A stretch of 64,000 nt of DNA from Komagataeibacter xylinus (GTDB lineage Bacteria > Pseudomonadota > Alphaproteobacteria > Acetobacterales > Acetobacteraceae), in assembly GCF_004302915.1 (NCBI RefSeq), contig NZ_QQBI01000009.1, positions 58,696 to 122,695 of the forward strand. Reading direction: 5' to 3'. Shown here piece by piece: positions 36,774-46,301 of this stretch; the stretch's first letter is position 1, and every line of letters begins with the position of its first letter. The position numbers and the translations under genes are program-made. The notes under the pieces are model-generated. The model did not search any database and had not been told where the DNA came from. It was given only the letters and a program-made list of their open reading frames with translations.

Positions 36774-37846
36774 GCTGCTGTTCCCATCTTGTCACCTGTC
36801 TGCCCAAGGCGCTGGCCATCGTAGCGGGCGGCGCGGATGCCCTCCCACCAGGCGCGGTTATCGAGGTACCACTGCACCGTGCGGCGGATACCGTGCTCAA
36901 AATCATGCTTCGCCCGCCACTCAAGCGCCTGCTCAGCATGGGTGGGGTCGATCTCGTAACGGAAGTCATGGCCCGGGCGGTCATGCACATGCCGGATCAG
37001 GCGCGCATGCGGGCCGGCAAGGTCGGGGCGCAGTTCATCAAGAATGGTGCAGATCGCTTCGACCACCTGCATGTTGGTGCGGGGCTGGCGGGCGCCGATG
37101 GCATAGGTCTCGCCAGGCTGGCCGCGCTCGACCGCGCGGACCAGCGCTTCGGCATGGTCCTCGACAAACAGCCAGTCGCGCACGTTCTGCCCGCTGCCAT
37201 AAACCGGCAGTTCACGCCCTTCGATGGCGTTGATGGTCACCAGCGGGATCAGCTTTTCGGGGAAGTGCCACGGGCCATAATTGTTCGTGGTGTTGGTGAC
37301 AAAGGTGGGCAGGCCATAGGTATGGTACCATGCCCGCACCAGATGGTCGGATGACGCCTTGGAGGCGGAATACGGGCTGCGCGGGTCGTAGGGCGTATGC
37401 TCGTTGAACGGCGGATCACCCATCTCGAGCGCGCCAAAGACTTCATCGGTCGAGATGTGGTGAAAGCGGAAGGCCTTGCGGCGGGCCTCGTCCTGCTTCA
37501 CCCACCACCGCCTTGCTGCCTCGAGCAGGGTATAGGTGCCTACGATGTTCGTGCTGACAAACGTGCCCGGCCCATCAATGGAGCGGTCGACATGACTTTC
37601 GGCGGCAAGGTGCATGACCGCATCGGGCGCGAACTGCTCGAACACCCGGTCCATGGCCTGATGGTCGGTAATATTGGCGACTTCCAGCCGGTAACGACCG
37701 CTGTCGGCGGCATCTTCCGTTGCCTTTATACTTGCGGCATAGGTCAGGGCATCCACATTGAGGATCTCATGCGTGGTGTGCCGGACCAGATGCCGCACGA
37801 CTGCTGAACCGATAAATCCGCAGCCTCCCGTTATCAATATACGCAT
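36770..37846 (-). CDS. rfbB: dTDP-glucose 4,6-dehydratase RmlB
   Basis: 358 aa extended SDR, NAD-dependent. It converts dTDP-glucose to dTDP-4-keto-6-deoxyglucose. Seen: ITGGCGFIGSAVVRHL at the N-terminus, HLAAESHVDRSIDGP, HISTDEVFG (catalytic Thr-Asp-Glu) and YSASKASSDHLVRAW (Tyr-x3-Lys). Its product could also feed a dTDP-amino-sugar route, relevant to the aminotransferase remnant near 63.5 kb. First gene of a two-gene unit with rfbA. Confidence 0.97.
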   Translation of the reverse strand: MRILITGGCGFIGSAVVRHLVRHTTHEILNVDALTYAASIKATEDAADSGRYRLEVANITDHQAMDRVFEQFAPDAVMHLAAESHVDRSIDGPGTFVSTNIVGTYTLLEAARRWWVKQDEARRKAFRFHHISTDEVFGALEMGDPPFNEHTPYDPRSPYSASKASSDHLVRAWYHTYGLPTFVTNTTNNYGPWHFPEKLIPLVTINAIEGRELPVYGSGQNVRDWLFVEDHAEALVRAVERGQPGETYAIGARQPRTNMQVVEAICTILDELRPDLAGPHARLIRHVHDRPGHDFRYEIDPTHAEQALEWRAKHDFEHGIRRTVQWYLDNRAWWEGIRAARYDGQRLGQTGDKMGTAA

Positions 37847-38046
37847 TGCCTATTCCTTTTCCTTGCCGCGTGCACTGGTGCGGGCACCGCACGCGACAGG
37901 CCAATTATTTCGCGTGGACATGCCAGATGAAAATATTGGCAATCATATCAAAACCGTCATAACTTAACGCCGTAGTTAAAGATGCCTATATGTCATAAAT
38001 ATGAACAAACTTTCTTCGCCTGTTCAGATTTTGACCGCATGCCCGA

Positions 38047-39198
38047 TCAGGCCATATGCCGTGCGGCCACCATCGCATCACGCGCATCGATGCGCTGCAT
38101 GATGCGCCGCCCAAGGCGCTGCGATGGCCGCTCGACCAGATGGTAACAGACCACGCCCACCAGCAGGCACAGCGCGAAAATGGCCACCACCGCCACAAGC
38201 CCCGCGGCAAGGTCCAGCTGCCGCAGCCACGGCCCCATGCACCAGGCCAGGATGCCGATGATGAGGTAATGCGTCAGGTAAAACGAAAATGATATGCGCC
38301 CCAGCCACACCACCGGCGCCGAGGCCAGCACGGCATTGACCACGCCGCGCTGGTAGGCGAGGCCGAACACCAGCGCAGTAAACCCGAACACGTCACACAC
38401 CGGCACGACCGGAAAGAACAGGGTCAGGGCAATGAACCCCACGGCCCCCAGCGTAAGGGCCGCCGCATAACGCTCCGTGCTGTCAGGTGCGAGGTGATAG
38501 ACGCGGTACAGCACGACCCCGGCTGCAAAACAGAAGAACATGCGAATGGCGCCAAACGTGCCCGTGGGGTTGTTGTTGGCATGGTGCGCGGCAAACAGGA
38601 TCACCACCAGTGCGGCCAGGCTTGCCACGCACAGGGCCACGGCACTGCGCACGGATGTGATGCGCATCGCCATCATGGCCAGCATGGGGAACAGGATATA
38701 GCCCAGCACTTCCGCGCTCAGCGTCCATGATACGATATTCCACTCACCCAGTTTCAGCACTGTCCAGCTCTGCACCAGCAGCAGCGTCTGTACAAAGCCG
38801 GGCCAGGACAGGTTATGCGCCCTGTAGGCAAAGGCGGGGTCGGTATAGGCGCGCTGCATGGCCACGTAACCTGGCGCAAACAGCACCAGTGGCACGATGG
38901 CCAGCAGCACGACCGTATTGAGCGGATAGACGCGGAAGAAACGGACAATAAAAAAATCCCGTATCACGCGCCATGTCGGCATGCGGAACTGCGCCTCATG
39001 CACATGCATGAGAATGAAGCCCGACAGAACGAAGAACAGGTCAACGCCCCGAAAGCCGTTGAATAGGAAAAGCGACTGCAACAGCCATGGCATATGCAGT
39101 ATATCGGCAGCCAGACCATAGAAATGGGTGGTGAAAACCCATAGCGCCGCAACACCACGCACTCCTGTCAGGCTGGGGATGGAACGGGCCCTGGGCAT
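38047..39198 (-). CDS. Acyltransferase 3 family protein (probable exopolysaccharide O-acetyltransferase)
   Basis: 383 aa integral membrane protein with about ten hydrophobic helices. N-terminal SIPSLTGVRGVAALWVFTTH carries the R-G-x-A-A and His of the acyltransferase 3 (OafA/GumF-like) family; FRGVDLFFVLSGFILMH and VRFFRVYPLN follow. Such proteins O-acetylate nascent polysaccharide from acetyl-CoA. It is one of two in the locus, matching the two O-acetyl positions reported for acetan; which site each acetylates is unknown. Confidence 0.88.
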   Translation of the reverse strand: MPRARSIPSLTGVRGVAALWVFTTHFYGLAADILHMPWLLQSLFLFNGFRGVDLFFVLSGFILMHVHEAQFRMPTWRVIRDFFIVRFFRVYPLNTVVLLAIVPLVLFAPGYVAMQRAYTDPAFAYRAHNLSWPGFVQTLLLVQSWTVLKLGEWNIVSWTLSAEVLGYILFPMLAMMAMRITSVRSAVALCVASLAALVVILFAAHHANNNPTGTFGAIRMFFCFAAGVVLYRVYHLAPDSTERYAAALTLGAVGFIALTLFFPVVPVCDVFGFTALVFGLAYQRGVVNAVLASAPVVWLGRISFSFYLTHYLIIGILAWCMGPWLRQLDLAAGLVAVVAIFALCLLVGVVCYHLVERPSQRLGRRIMQRIDARDAMVAARHMA

Positions 39199-39252
39199 GT
39201 GATTCCCCCTTCAGAGATTGCCTGAACAACAACTCATAAACATAAAAACAAT

Positions 39253-39332
39253 AAAAGTTTCCGGATGCCGCCTTTATATTACAATAAAACAACACACCCT
39301 GAAGCCATCAGGCACAGGCTTCACCAAAAACT
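39253..39332 (+). repeat. Dispersed bipartite hairpin repeat, copy G (full length, decayed)
   Basis: Begins AAAAGTTTCCGGATGCCGCC, as in copies A and F, and ends GGCTTCACCAAAAACT as in A and B. The inner arms are eroded, but total length (80 bp) is kept. It lies between the export lipoprotein stop and the acyltransferase start. Confidence 0.65.
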
Positions 39333-39396
39333 GACTTATGCTGGCGCGATGCTTCCGGGCTCCTTGCGCGGCAAGCCCGGAAGCACCCTGCACGGA

Positions 39397-39987
39397 CTAG
39401 AAGAACCGCTCTTCAATGGTCACGACATCACCGGGCAGCAGCACCGTCTCGCGTGAGATGCGGCCTTCATGCGCGGGGGTATCGAGGTCTTCATGGCGCA
39501 CATCGGTCGCATGCCCGGTCACGGCGCGGTAGGTAAAGCCACCCGCAAGGGCCACGGCGGTAAGCATGGTCATGCCCGGCTGGTAGGGATACTGGCCGGG
39601 ATGATTGACCTCGCCAAGGATGTAGATCGGCCTGTACTGCGCAATCTCGACCGAAACGCTGGGCTGGTACAGAATCCCCTTCTTGGCCAGGTCGGCGGCA
39701 ATGCGCTGCGCCAGCGCCCCCGGCGCCGAGCCCGATGCCGGCACGGCGCCGAGCAGCGGAAAGTCGATATTGCCGTTGTCACTCACCGTAAAAGTATTGC
39801 TCAACTGCGGGTCATTATAGGTGATGACACGCACTTGGTCGCCCGGCCCGAGGTGATAGGCCCGGCCATCCACCGGGGCAAAGGACTGTTCCTGCCCCGA
39901 TGCGCATGAGCCGAGCGCCAGCAGGGCCGTGGCACCGATTGCGTGCAGTATTCCAGGCCGACACGTTTTCCGTATCATTGCAAACAT
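39397..39987 (-). CDS. Polysaccharide export lipoprotein (short Wza/GumB-like)
   Basis: 196 aa from the ATG at 39987, with GGGAG upstream. Lipoprotein signal with lipobox ALGSC, Cys28 lipidated. Polysaccharide export domain YHLGPGDQVRVITYNDPQLS (about 45-120), then an SLBB-like domain IYILGEVNHPGQYPYQPGMT. It is much shorter than E. coli Wza (about 380 aa) and lacks the C-terminal region that forms the outer-membrane helical barrel, as in Xanthomonas GumB. The beta-barrel protein encoded next to it may complete the channel. Confidence 0.9.
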   Translation of the reverse strand: MFAMIRKTCRPGILHAIGATALLALGSCASGQEQSFAPVDGRAYHLGPGDQVRVITYNDPQLSNTFTVSDNGNIDFPLLGAVPASGSAPGALAQRIAADLAKKGILYQPSVSVEIAQYRPIYILGEVNHPGQYPYQPGMTMLTAVALAGGFTYRAVTGHATDVRHEDLDTPAHEGRISRETVLLPGDVVTIEERFF

Positions 39988-40046
39988 GGCCACTCCCAAA
40001 TCATTCAATGCTGTTTTCCTCTTTCCGGGTGGGGCCATGTGGCCCC

Positions 40047-41423
40047 TTAGCCGGAGATGGAAAAACCCAATAGTACCGTATTGCTCGTAAACGTCGAAAG
40101 ACGCCCCGGGATGTTCAGGTAATTCACGTTTCCGCCCGATGTGGCGTTATTGACATAGTTATAGGTAAGTGAGGCACGCACATGGCGATCGATGTTCCAG
40201 AACACTGTTCCGCCAAAATGAATCTGTTTTTGCAGGCGGCTGCCCTCAAGGCTCGCCACGGCCGAGCCCTCCGTCTGCTGGCTGGACTGCGAGCTGCTTT
40301 CCCCGAACTCGCCATAGGCACGCACGAACACATTGTGCCGCAGTTCATGGTCCCATTGCAGCCGCACGTCGGTAATGACCTGGTTGCGGGCGAAAGGCGT
40401 TTCGGGGTCGCTGATATGGCGGGCCGCGGTCAGGGTCACGGTATCGATACGGCGCGGCATCCACGCCACGTTGGCCTCGAAGGTAGGCGTGCTGACCGAG
40501 GGGCTATAGCCATTCTTGAAGCTGCGCGTCTCGCCACCGACAAGCAGCCGGTACTGCCACACCTGCCCGCGGCGGAAGTCAACACCCACAAACCCCGCCC
40601 CATCGGCGTAGTTGTTGGTCGACGCCTGGACCGCCTGGTCGAACTGCGCGGCCGATCCGCGCAGCACGGCAACAAGCGCATCCCCGCGCGAGAACTCGTA
40701 GCGCGAGGTCAGCGATCCGGTCTCGACCTTGTGGCTGATTGAATCGTAATCGATCGAAATCGGCCCCGGCGCCGTGCCGAACGAGAAATCCTGATAGTCG
40801 AATGCCGGGATCAGGCTGAAGCGCCCGAACACCTTGGTATAGCTCAGCCGCCCATCATTGACCTGGTAGGGCACGGGATAGACCACCCCGTACACGCCCA
40901 GATTGGTGGCCGAAAGGTGGTACTGATAGTGCGAGAACGCAGCGCTGAGCGTGTCATGGCCCAGGTTAAGCGACCCGCCGATGCTGCCATGCCAGTTGGT
41001 GTAGCTGGCGATGGACTGGGTAGGGTAGCGGTGGTCATCCATCCCCACCGAGGCCCCGAGCGCATGCCGCCGCCAGCGTGAACTGGCGCTGACATTGGCC
41101 GATGTCTGCACCGCCGGGCTGCCGGAGCCGGGAATGCCCAGCGTATTGGTGTTGTAACCCACGTTCTCTGATGCGCTGGGCCTGAGCAGCCAGCTCCCCA
41201 TGCCGATGCCATCGCTCTGCTGGCCCATCATCTGGTGGGTCACGACCGAGCCGGTCAGGTCGGTGGAATAACCCGGCACATCGGAGGGAAAAAGCTGCTG
41301 GATCAGCTGGGCATGGGCCGCATGCGCATGCAGCCCTACCCCCAGCGCCACCATGCTCCCCACCGACCCATACCGCAGGCCACGCCGCACCCCGCCGCGA
41401 CCACGCAACCGCACTACCTTCAT
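40047..41423 (-). CDS. Outer membrane beta-barrel protein of the exopolysaccharide locus
   Basis: 458 aa from the ATG at 41423 (AGGG just upstream). Signal peptide: basic start MKVVRLRGRGGVRRGL, hydrophobic GSMVALGVGL, cleavage near AHAAHAQ. The mature part is made of alternating-residue strands (for example HFGGTVFWNIDRHVRASLTY) and ends in the aromatic/hydrophobic strand NTVLLGFSISG expected of an outer-membrane barrel. It resembles BBP2-type putative barrels. Position between the export lipoprotein and flippase genes suggests a role in exporting or anchoring the polymer. Confidence 0.85.
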   Translation of the reverse strand: MKVVRLRGRGGVRRGLRYGSVGSMVALGVGLHAHAAHAQLIQQLFPSDVPGYSTDLTGSVVTHQMMGQQSDGIGMGSWLLRPSASENVGYNTNTLGIPGSGSPAVQTSANVSASSRWRRHALGASVGMDDHRYPTQSIASYTNWHGSIGGSLNLGHDTLSAAFSHYQYHLSATNLGVYGVVYPVPYQVNDGRLSYTKVFGRFSLIPAFDYQDFSFGTAPGPISIDYDSISHKVETGSLTSRYEFSRGDALVAVLRGSAAQFDQAVQASTNNYADGAGFVGVDFRRGQVWQYRLLVGGETRSFKNGYSPSVSTPTFEANVAWMPRRIDTVTLTAARHISDPETPFARNQVITDVRLQWDHELRHNVFVRAYGEFGESSSQSSQQTEGSAVASLEGSRLQKQIHFGGTVFWNIDRHVRASLTYNYVNNATSGGNVNYLNIPGRLSTFTSNTVLLGFSISG

Positions 41424-41436
41424 ACCCTGCCCTAAC

Positions 41437-42915
41437 CTAACCTGTAATCGTAACGCGGGGCTTGCCCCCAGCGCGTGGCACCAACCGGTGCACCATATCA
41501 TGCAGCCCGGGGTCCAGCCGGTAGGCGGCGAAGGCCATTGCCAGCCCCACCACAACGGCAGCCCCCGCCGAGACCAGCAGGGTCATGGGAACCAGCAGAC
41601 TCACAATCAATGCCCCTGTCATAATCATCATACCTGGCACAAGGCGCCAAGTCTGCCGTGACAGGCAATCCGACAACAGATAAAGTGCAACTAAATTAAT
41701 CGTGACCCGCAGGGTCCATGCCGCTGCGGCGCCGGGCAGCCCCCACCATTTGATGAACAGCCACAATACGCAAAAGAACGGCAGGATCTCGACCATTGAC
41801 ACCTTGGCCGTGATATGCGGCCGCCCCTGCCCCTGCAAAAGCCCGTAAGGCAGGAAGGCAATGCCGTTGGTCCAGGCGCCAAACATCAGGATCTCGGCCA
41901 CCGGGCGCGACACATCGGCAAAGTTGCCCCCTACCCACATGTGCAGGAACGCGCCCGAGAACACGATGCCCGGCGCGCAGATCAGCCCGAAGCCATAGGT
42001 GAGCGAGGAGGTGGCCCTGCGCGTCAGGTCAACTGCCTCGCCACGCTCGGCGCGGGACAGGCGCGGGAACAGCGTGCGGGCCAGGGCGGTCGCCACAACC
42101 TGCGAGCGCATGGCCAGGTTCATCGGCACGGTATACTGTCCCACCGATGTCACACCCAGCGTGGCGCCGATGATAAGCTGGTTGGAGGTATCAAGCAGCG
42201 GGTTGATCAGGCTCGATATGCTGACCCACGAGCCATAGCCCAGCAGGCGCTTGAGCCATGTCACGTCAAAGTCGAGCGGGCGGATGGGCCATTCCAGCGC
42301 CATCACCACGCAGTAGGACAGCATGATCATGCCCAGCCGTGACAGCACGATCGAGGGCAGCACAACCGTAAGCTGTGGCCCCCATATATGGATGCAGATC
42401 AGCGGGATGATCTGCCCCGCCATGGTGGTGGAGGAGTTGAGCATGTTGGAGAGCAGGAAGCGCTCGCGCGATTCCATCGCCCCCGTGGCCACGCCATTGA
42501 TCATGCCCAGCGGCAGCATCACCGCCATCCACGGATAGGCATGCCGTGTCTCGGCCATCAGGTCGGGTGGTATGCGCACGAAGTGCAGCAGCACCATGTC
42601 GCCAATGGGGTACAGGATCAGCCCGCCCAGCGCGCCCAGTCCCAGATTGCTGTAAAACGCGGTCATGAGCACGGGCGAGCGCTCGCGTGAGGTCGCGTGC
42701 CCCAGCTGCGCCAGCGCATTGGCCGAGGCGCGCGACAGCCCGAAATCAAGAAACCCCAGATACCCCAGCAGGATCCATGAAATGGCGACAATGCCGTACC
42801 GGTCCGTGCCAATCAGGTGCAGGTAGAACGGCACCGTGCCCAGCGAGACGATAATGGGGAAGATGGAGCCAAAGACATTGAACAGGAAATTGGTGGAAAA
42901 CTTGCTCCTGGCCAT
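41437..42915 (-). CDS. Lipid-linked oligosaccharide flippase (Wzx/GumJ-type, MATE/MOP superfamily)
   Basis: 492 aa from the ATG at 42915 (a GTG precedes it). About 12-14 hydrophobic helices. The N-terminal SKFSTNFLFNVFGSIFPIIV and RYGIVAISWILLGYLGFLDF are typical of polysaccharide flippases. Proposed role: moving the undecaprenyl-diphosphate-linked repeat unit across the inner membrane for polymerisation. It overlaps the aceA stop by one base, so translation is probably coupled. Confidence 0.9.
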   Translation of the reverse strand: MARSKFSTNFLFNVFGSIFPIIVSLGTVPFYLHLIGTDRYGIVAISWILLGYLGFLDFGLSRASANALAQLGHATSRERSPVLMTAFYSNLGLGALGGLILYPIGDMVLLHFVRIPPDLMAETRHAYPWMAVMLPLGMINGVATGAMESRERFLLSNMLNSSTTMAGQIIPLICIHIWGPQLTVVLPSIVLSRLGMIMLSYCVVMALEWPIRPLDFDVTWLKRLLGYGSWVSISSLINPLLDTSNQLIIGATLGVTSVGQYTVPMNLAMRSQVVATALARTLFPRLSRAERGEAVDLTRRATSSLTYGFGLICAPGIVFSGAFLHMWVGGNFADVSRPVAEILMFGAWTNGIAFLPYGLLQGQGRPHITAKVSMVEILPFFCVLWLFIKWWGLPGAAAAWTLRVTINLVALYLLSDCLSRQTWRLVPGMMIMTGALIVSLLVPMTLLVSAGAAVVVGLAMAFAAYRLDPGLHDMVHRLVPRAGGKPRVTITG

Positions 42916-44096
42916 CACTCCGCCCCTGCCGCAACCATGTTGGCCCCGGGGCGCGCGTGGCCCAGGACCTGCTGGTACAGCTGCGCGTATTCATGCGCCA
43001 CGCTGTGCCAATCATACCGGCTGGCCACGTCCATGTTGCGCGCCCGCAGGGCATCCGCCGTCTCGGGCAGGGCGGCGGCCATGTCCTCGGCCTCCCGCGC
43101 GCCGGGGGCGAGGTTGTCGGGGTCCACCATCACCCCTGCCGCACCCTGCTGCATGAGCCGGGCAAAGGGGGTGATGTTGCTCAGGATGGGCACAAGCCCC
43201 GCCGACATGGCCTCCACCGCCGCAAGGCCAAAGCCTTCATGCGCCGACAGGCAGCCAAAGAAGCTGGCCTCCCCCATCAGGTCGCGCAGTTCGGCGTCCG
43301 ACGGGCCGGGCACGATGCGCAGGCTGTCCTCTATGCCGCAGGCGCGGGCCTGCTGGCGCAGGTCCTCTGCCGTGAGGTTGGAATCCTGCCCCGCCACGAT
43401 CACTTTCCAGCCGGGGTTATAGGCACGCAGCAGGGCCACAAGCTGGAACAGGAGCTTGAGGCGCTTGTGCACCGCAAAGCGGCCAAAGGCGAGGATGGTG
43501 CGGTTGGGCGTGCGCGACGCCGCATCACGGAAGCGGGTCTGGTTGATGCCGTTCTCGATGGTGAGCAGGCGGCCCGCCGCCACATGACGGAACAGGTCGG
43601 CGTCGCTGTAGCTGCACGCCACGATCTTTTCATACGCCCGCACCGAGATGGGGGTGATGGTGCGGAACCAGATTTCCTTGATGCGCCTGAGCGCGCCTGT
43701 ATGAAAAAAGCCGCCATGGGTCGAGGCGATCATGGTCTTGCGGTGCAGCGGCCATGTCCAGGCCAGGAAATCGAAAAAGAAGTCGATCGCGTGCACGTGC
43801 AGCAGGTCAAACCCGCTAATATGCCGCAGCACCTGCGGCGCCAGCGGGTATTTGGTCGAACCCCGCCACGCCAGGCGGGTGACGGGTATGCCATCGACCA
43901 CATCCCGGTGCGGCAGCCTGCCGGGGCGACCGAACACGGTGTCAAGCGTCAGCACCTCGGCATCGATGCCCAGCTTCTGGCGCTGGCTGCTGGCAAGGTT
44001 GAGCAGGGAGTCTTCCAGCCCACCGACCGAAGGGCTGAACTGGCGGCAGATATGCAGGACTTTCAATGTTTCATCCCCCCGTTTTTTACTGTTCAT
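42915..44096 (-). CDS. aceA: GT4 alpha-mannosyltransferase AceA
   Basis: 393 aa from the ATG at 44096. GT-B fold, family 4: N-terminal LKVLHICRQFSPSVGGLEDS and the retaining-enzyme E-x7-E motif EGFGLAAVE. Length and sequence type agree with AceA of Acetobacter xylinum and with GumH of xanthan synthesis. These transfer alpha-mannose from GDP-mannose to cellobiosyl-diphosphopolyprenol. It overlaps the co-polymerase gene upstream by 11 bp and the flippase gene downstream by one. Confidence 0.9.
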   Translation of the reverse strand: MNSKKRGDETLKVLHICRQFSPSVGGLEDSLLNLASSQRQKLGIDAEVLTLDTVFGRPGRLPHRDVVDGIPVTRLAWRGSTKYPLAPQVLRHISGFDLLHVHAIDFFFDFLAWTWPLHRKTMIASTHGGFFHTGALRRIKEIWFRTITPISVRAYEKIVACSYSDADLFRHVAAGRLLTIENGINQTRFRDAASRTPNRTILAFGRFAVHKRLKLLFQLVALLRAYNPGWKVIVAGQDSNLTAEDLRQQARACGIEDSLRIVPGPSDAELRDLMGEASFFGCLSAHEGFGLAAVEAMSAGLVPILSNITPFARLMQQGAAGVMVDPDNLAPGAREAEDMAAALPETADALRARNMDVASRYDWHSVAHEYAQLYQQVLGHARPGANMVAAGAE

Positions 44097-46296
44097 CAAA
44101 ACGGCTCAGGATCCTGATATCCCTGTTGCCGTAACTGTAGCCCATCACGTCCATCGCGTTATCCTCCACCATGGTGGCCACCACGCCGGCAAGGTGCGCG
44201 CCACAGGCTTCAAGCCGCTCCAGGCAGGCCATGACGGCACGCTGGGCCGTGCTCTTCCACCGGCACACGAAAATCACCTGATCGGCCATGTTCGCATGCA
44301 CCAGCGCATCGCTCAGCCCCAGCAGCGGCGGGCAGTCGATGATGATGAGTTCATACGAATGCTTGAGCTCGACCAGCATCGCGCGCAGGCGGCGGATTTC
44401 GACGGGGCTGAAGGCGTGCTCGATGGTCCGCCCTGCCGGGATGTAGTCAAACCCGGCCTCGGGGTCGGTGCGGATCGCGTCCGCCACCCGCGTGCCTGTC
44501 GTGACCAGGTCGCTCATGCCCAGCGAGGGGCGGCCCGTGGTGCCATCGGTCAGGTAATGGTCGAGCATGCCGCGCCGGTGGTCGGCATCGATCACCAGCA
44601 CTTTCTGCCCGCCACGCCTTGCCACGGTGGCCATCCAAAGCGCCAGCGTGCTCTTGCCTTCCTCCGGCCCGGCGGAGGTAATGGCAAGGCAGAGCGGCTG
44701 GCCGCCCTCATGCACCCGCATGGAAAGCTGCATGACAAGGCTGCGCACGGCCTCGGTTGCGCGGGAATAGGGGTGGTCGAGCACATGGCGGCGCACGGTC
44801 TGCTCGCTGCGCCCGCCCACCTTGGGCACCACGGCCAGCAGCGGCAGCGGAATGGCGGCGCGCAGGCGCTCGATCTCGGTAAAGCCCGCCGTGAAGTAAT
44901 CGCGCAGCAGCACCGCACCCGCTCCCGCGGCAAGGGCCACGGCAATCAGGCCAATGCCAAGCTTCTTGCGGTTGGGGAAGCTGGGCACATCCGGTGCCGA
45001 GGCATGCGACACCATGGCGATGGGCGGCTGCAGCAGGGCGGCGCGGTCCACCACTTCCTTGGCGTGCTCGAGGAAGGTTTCATACACCGTGCGCGCGCTC
45101 TGCGCCTCCTGGTCGAGCGTGCGGTATTCCGCCTGCGGGCCGCTCTGGCCACCTGCCTTCTGGCGCAGCAGGTCAAGGTTTTCGTTCAGGCGGTCCACCT
45201 CGGCGCGGGCGGAGATCTGGTCCTCGCGGATGGTGTTCAGCGCAGCCTGCGTCTCGGCGGCAAGACTGGCTTTTGTGGTTGCGATCTGCTGGTCAAGCGC
45301 GCGCAGGCGGGGGTGCTGGGGGCCGTAGGTGGCCGCCTCCTCCTGGCGCGTGCTTTCAAGCTGCATGAGCGAATTGGCGGTGGCCACCAGGATCGGCTCC
45401 TGCGACAGGGCGACGGCGGCGCGCGCATCGCCCCGGGCGGCTGCATCCTTCAGGGCATCGGCACGGGCCTGGGCTGCGGCAAGGCGACCCTGCGCCTGGC
45501 TGAGGTTGGAGGCCGTATCGGCAATCTGGCGCTCGATCAGGGGGCTGGAGGTGCTGCCCTCGTTCGTATTGGTCAGGCCGTGGGCGTTGTCAAAGGCGTT
45601 GGCCTTCTGCACCGCGTCGAGCCAGCGCTGGCGCAGGGCGGCGGTGCGGCTGTCTAGCCACGCGGCCACGCGGTTGATGTCCGCCGTCTGGCGCGCGAGC
45701 GCAATGCGCTGGTAGTTGGTCACCACCGCATCGGCCAGCGCCGCGGCGCGTACCGGGTCGCCATCGACCACGCTGATGTCAAGGATCTGGGTGCGCGGCT
45801 CGGGCGTGATGGTCAGGCTGTTGAGGAAGGCATCCTCCTCATGCATGCGCTGCACCTGCGGGTCCACCGGTTTTGCCACATGACACACGAAACCCAGCCC
45901 CATGTGGCACAACCGGTCGCGCAGGCCGACATGGGCAGGCTGGGTGGGGGGCGGCAGCTGCGCCAGCACGGCGGCGGCCACATCGCGCGAGTGGATCATC
46001 GCAGCCTCCGTCGAGACCAGCTCATCATCCGGCGGCGCCTGGTTCTGCTGCTGGCCATTGGGCGCGAGGGGATCCTGCTGCGCATGGCCCGCCACCACGA
46101 CCGTGGCCGTGGCCGTATAACGCGGCTTGAGCGAGAGCGTGACAGCGCCCCCTACCCCCACCACGCCAAGCACGGTCAGGGCAAACAGCATCCGGTGCCG
46201 CAGGAAGGCGCGGCATGTCTGGCGAATGACGAGGCCGACATCCTGTGCGGTCCATGACATTGAAGGGTTCCGTCCCTGTATGGAAACATAATTCAT
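44086..46296 (-). CDS. Polysaccharide co-polymerase / tyrosine-kinase-like protein (Wzc/GumC-type)
   Basis: 736 aa from the ATG at 46296, five bases after the preceding stop; ATG 46260 is an alternative. Wzz-type domain with TM1 at about 36-57, a long periplasmic coiled-coil stretch and TM2 near 440. The cytosolic BY-kinase-like domain has Walker A SAGPEEGKSTLALW, Walker A' VLVIDADHRRG and Walker B LIIIDCPPLLG. The C-terminus ends GYSYGNRDIRILSRFDEQ, with only two Tyr and no tyrosine-rich cluster. It controls chain length and export with the lipoprotein. Confidence 0.92.
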   Translation of the reverse strand: MNYVSIQGRNPSMSWTAQDVGLVIRQTCRAFLRHRMLFALTVLGVVGVGGAVTLSLKPRYTATATVVVAGHAQQDPLAPNGQQQNQAPPDDELVSTEAAMIHSRDVAAAVLAQLPPPTQPAHVGLRDRLCHMGLGFVCHVAKPVDPQVQRMHEEDAFLNSLTITPEPRTQILDISVVDGDPVRAAALADAVVTNYQRIALARQTADINRVAAWLDSRTAALRQRWLDAVQKANAFDNAHGLTNTNEGSTSSPLIERQIADTASNLSQAQGRLAAAQARADALKDAAARGDARAAVALSQEPILVATANSLMQLESTRQEEAATYGPQHPRLRALDQQIATTKASLAAETQAALNTIREDQISARAEVDRLNENLDLLRQKAGGQSGPQAEYRTLDQEAQSARTVYETFLEHAKEVVDRAALLQPPIAMVSHASAPDVPSFPNRKKLGIGLIAVALAAGAGAVLLRDYFTAGFTEIERLRAAIPLPLLAVVPKVGGRSEQTVRRHVLDHPYSRATEAVRSLVMQLSMRVHEGGQPLCLAITSAGPEEGKSTLALWMATVARRGGQKVLVIDADHRRGMLDHYLTDGTTGRPSLGMSDLVTTGTRVADAIRTDPEAGFDYIPAGRTIEHAFSPVEIRRLRAMLVELKHSYELIIIDCPPLLGLSDALVHANMADQVIFVCRWKSTAQRAVMACLERLEACGAHLAGVVATMVEDNAMDVMGYSYGNRDIRILSRFDEQ

Positions 46297-46301
46297 GCTG
46301 C

